This document shows, piece after piece, positions 10,587 to 11,217 of a DNA stretch of 11,217 nt. How positions within the stretch are numbered: position 1 is the stretch's first letter; the number at the start of each line of letters is the position of its first letter. The notes below the pieces were generated by a model, which saw nothing but the letters and a program-made list of their open reading frames with translations, made no database searches and was not told the origin of the DNA. Source of the stretch: Verrucomicrobiota bacterium (GTDB taxonomy: Bacteria > Verrucomicrobiota > Verrucomicrobiia > Chthoniobacterales > Xiphinematobacteraceae); contig PSRL01000029.1 of NCBI GenBank assembly GCA_003176035.1, forward strand, positions 1 to 11,217, given 5' to 3'. Position numbers and translations under genes: made by a program.

Positions 10587-11217
10587 TCAGGCCAGTCCAA
10601 CAGCTAACAGGCAATCGGCGCTGACTCCGATCACAAACAGCACCCCCACTATGGCATTGCTTAAAAAAAAAGCTCGTTGGATGGAATCCAGGTCCCCCCG
10701 CTTGGCAATGCGGTGTTCCCAAATCAGCGCACAAAAGATACATAGGAGAATAGTAGCATAAGGGATGCCTAATTGCGCCAGCCAGCCGAAGAGCATCAAG
10801 CAAAGCAACATTCCGAAATGGAGCAGTTGAGCCAGACCAAGTGAAGCCGGAACTCCCAGCAGCACCACCATCGATTTGAGACCTTCCACGCGGTCTATCT
10901 CGACGTCCTGCGTAGCATAAATGATATCAAATCCGGCCACCCAAAGGAGGACTCCCAATGCAAGTACCAAGGGCGGCAAGGCAAATTTTCCCGTGACCGC
11001 AATCCAGGCGCCAACGGGCGAAACCGCCAAGGCCAGCCCAAGGAAAAATTGAGCCGCGTGAGTAAAGCGTTTTGTCAGAGAATAAAAAAATACGATCGCC
11101 AACGCCAAGGGAGAAAGCAAGCCACACAAGGAATTAATTGCATGAGCAGTGATCACAAAAAATACGGCGGAGACCACGCATGCGACAATTGCAACGGACC
11201 GGCTGACCAGAAGGTGA
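10587..11217 (-). CDS. UbiA-family prenyltransferase, 5' end outside window
   Basis: Integral membrane enzyme that attaches a polyprenyl chain to an aromatic quinone precursor. The second Asp-rich motif is clear: GFDIIYATQDVEIDRVEGL, with DxxYATQDxExD, near the middle of the visible 210 codons. YSLTKRFTHAAQFFLGLALAVSPVGAW lies before it and is typical of the menaquinone/futalosine (MqnP-like) and UbiA-like branch. Several hydrophobic segments span the rest, and the C-terminus is a hydrophobic helix ending GVSADCLLAVGLA. The first Asp-rich motif (NDxxD) is upstream of the window. The frame is open to the edge, so an internal GTG at 11177 is not the real start. Whether the product is a benzoate- or naphthoate-type quinone cannot be told from this part. 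It is the first gene of the visible unit, 31 bp upstream of the ydbH-like gene. A run of nine A on the plus strand (10663-10671) encodes Phe-Phe-Leu. Confidence 0.9.
   Translation of the reverse strand, partial: HLLVSRSVAIVACVVSAVFFVITAHAINSLCGLLSPLALAIVFFYSLTKRFTHAAQFFLGLALAVSPVGAWIAVTGKFALPPLVLALGVLLWVAGFDIIYATQDVEIDRVEGLKSMVVLLGVPASLGLAQLLHFGMLLCLMLFGWLAQLGIPYATILLCIFCALIWEHRIAKRGDLDSIQRAFFLSNAIVGVLFVIGVSADCLLAVGLA

Overview
The window looks like bacterial chromosome from a Gram-negative organism. A YdbH/AsmA-like envelope protein is followed by a lipoprotein that appears to join YnbE-like and YdbL-like parts, which implies an outer membrane. The UbiA-type prenyltransferase at the right edge resembles the menaquinone (MqnP-like) branch. 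The mix would suit a member of the PVC group such as Verrucomicrobiota, but this is inference from protein flavour only; no rRNA or other phylogenetic marker is present.

Layout. All recognisable housekeeping genes are on the minus strand. Reading from the right edge leftwards: a UbiA-family prenyltransferase (5' end cut off), ydbH-like, a ynbE-ydbL-like fusion, crcB and pyrG. After an interruption come mnmA, cutA and trpC (3' end cut off). Gene packing is tight: ydbH/ynbE-ydbL and mnmA/cutA each overlap by the four bases ATGA. pyrG ends in strong hairpins, one of them terminator-like.

The interruption, about 2385-5650, is an island of four or five plus-strand ORFs that I do not recognise. 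It lies between the divergent mnmA and the convergent pyrG. The last two ORFs (4073-4660 and 4836-5606) are tandem paralogues. Each is preceded by a copy of a non-coding leader that is about 89% identical over 111 nt without gaps, whereas the N-terminal 110 residues of the proteins are only about 43% identical. The C-terminal cassette is again nearly identical at DNA level. A further, inverted fragment of the repeat lies upstream of mnmA. Another ORF (3304-3768) seems to have lost its C-terminus to a frame change at a run of seven C; the continuation is open in the -1 frame and also has its own excellent Shine-Dalgarno site. No transposase, integrase or tRNA marks the island as a classical mobile element.

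How the genes work together. ydbH plus ynbE-ydbL probably builds an inner-to-outer-membrane lipid bridge. crcB exports fluoride. pyrG makes CTP. mnmA thiolates tRNA wobble uridine. cutA is a small trimeric protein of uncertain role. trpC makes indole-3-glycerol phosphate for tryptophan. The island ORFs look lineage-specific, and their function cannot be read from sequence.
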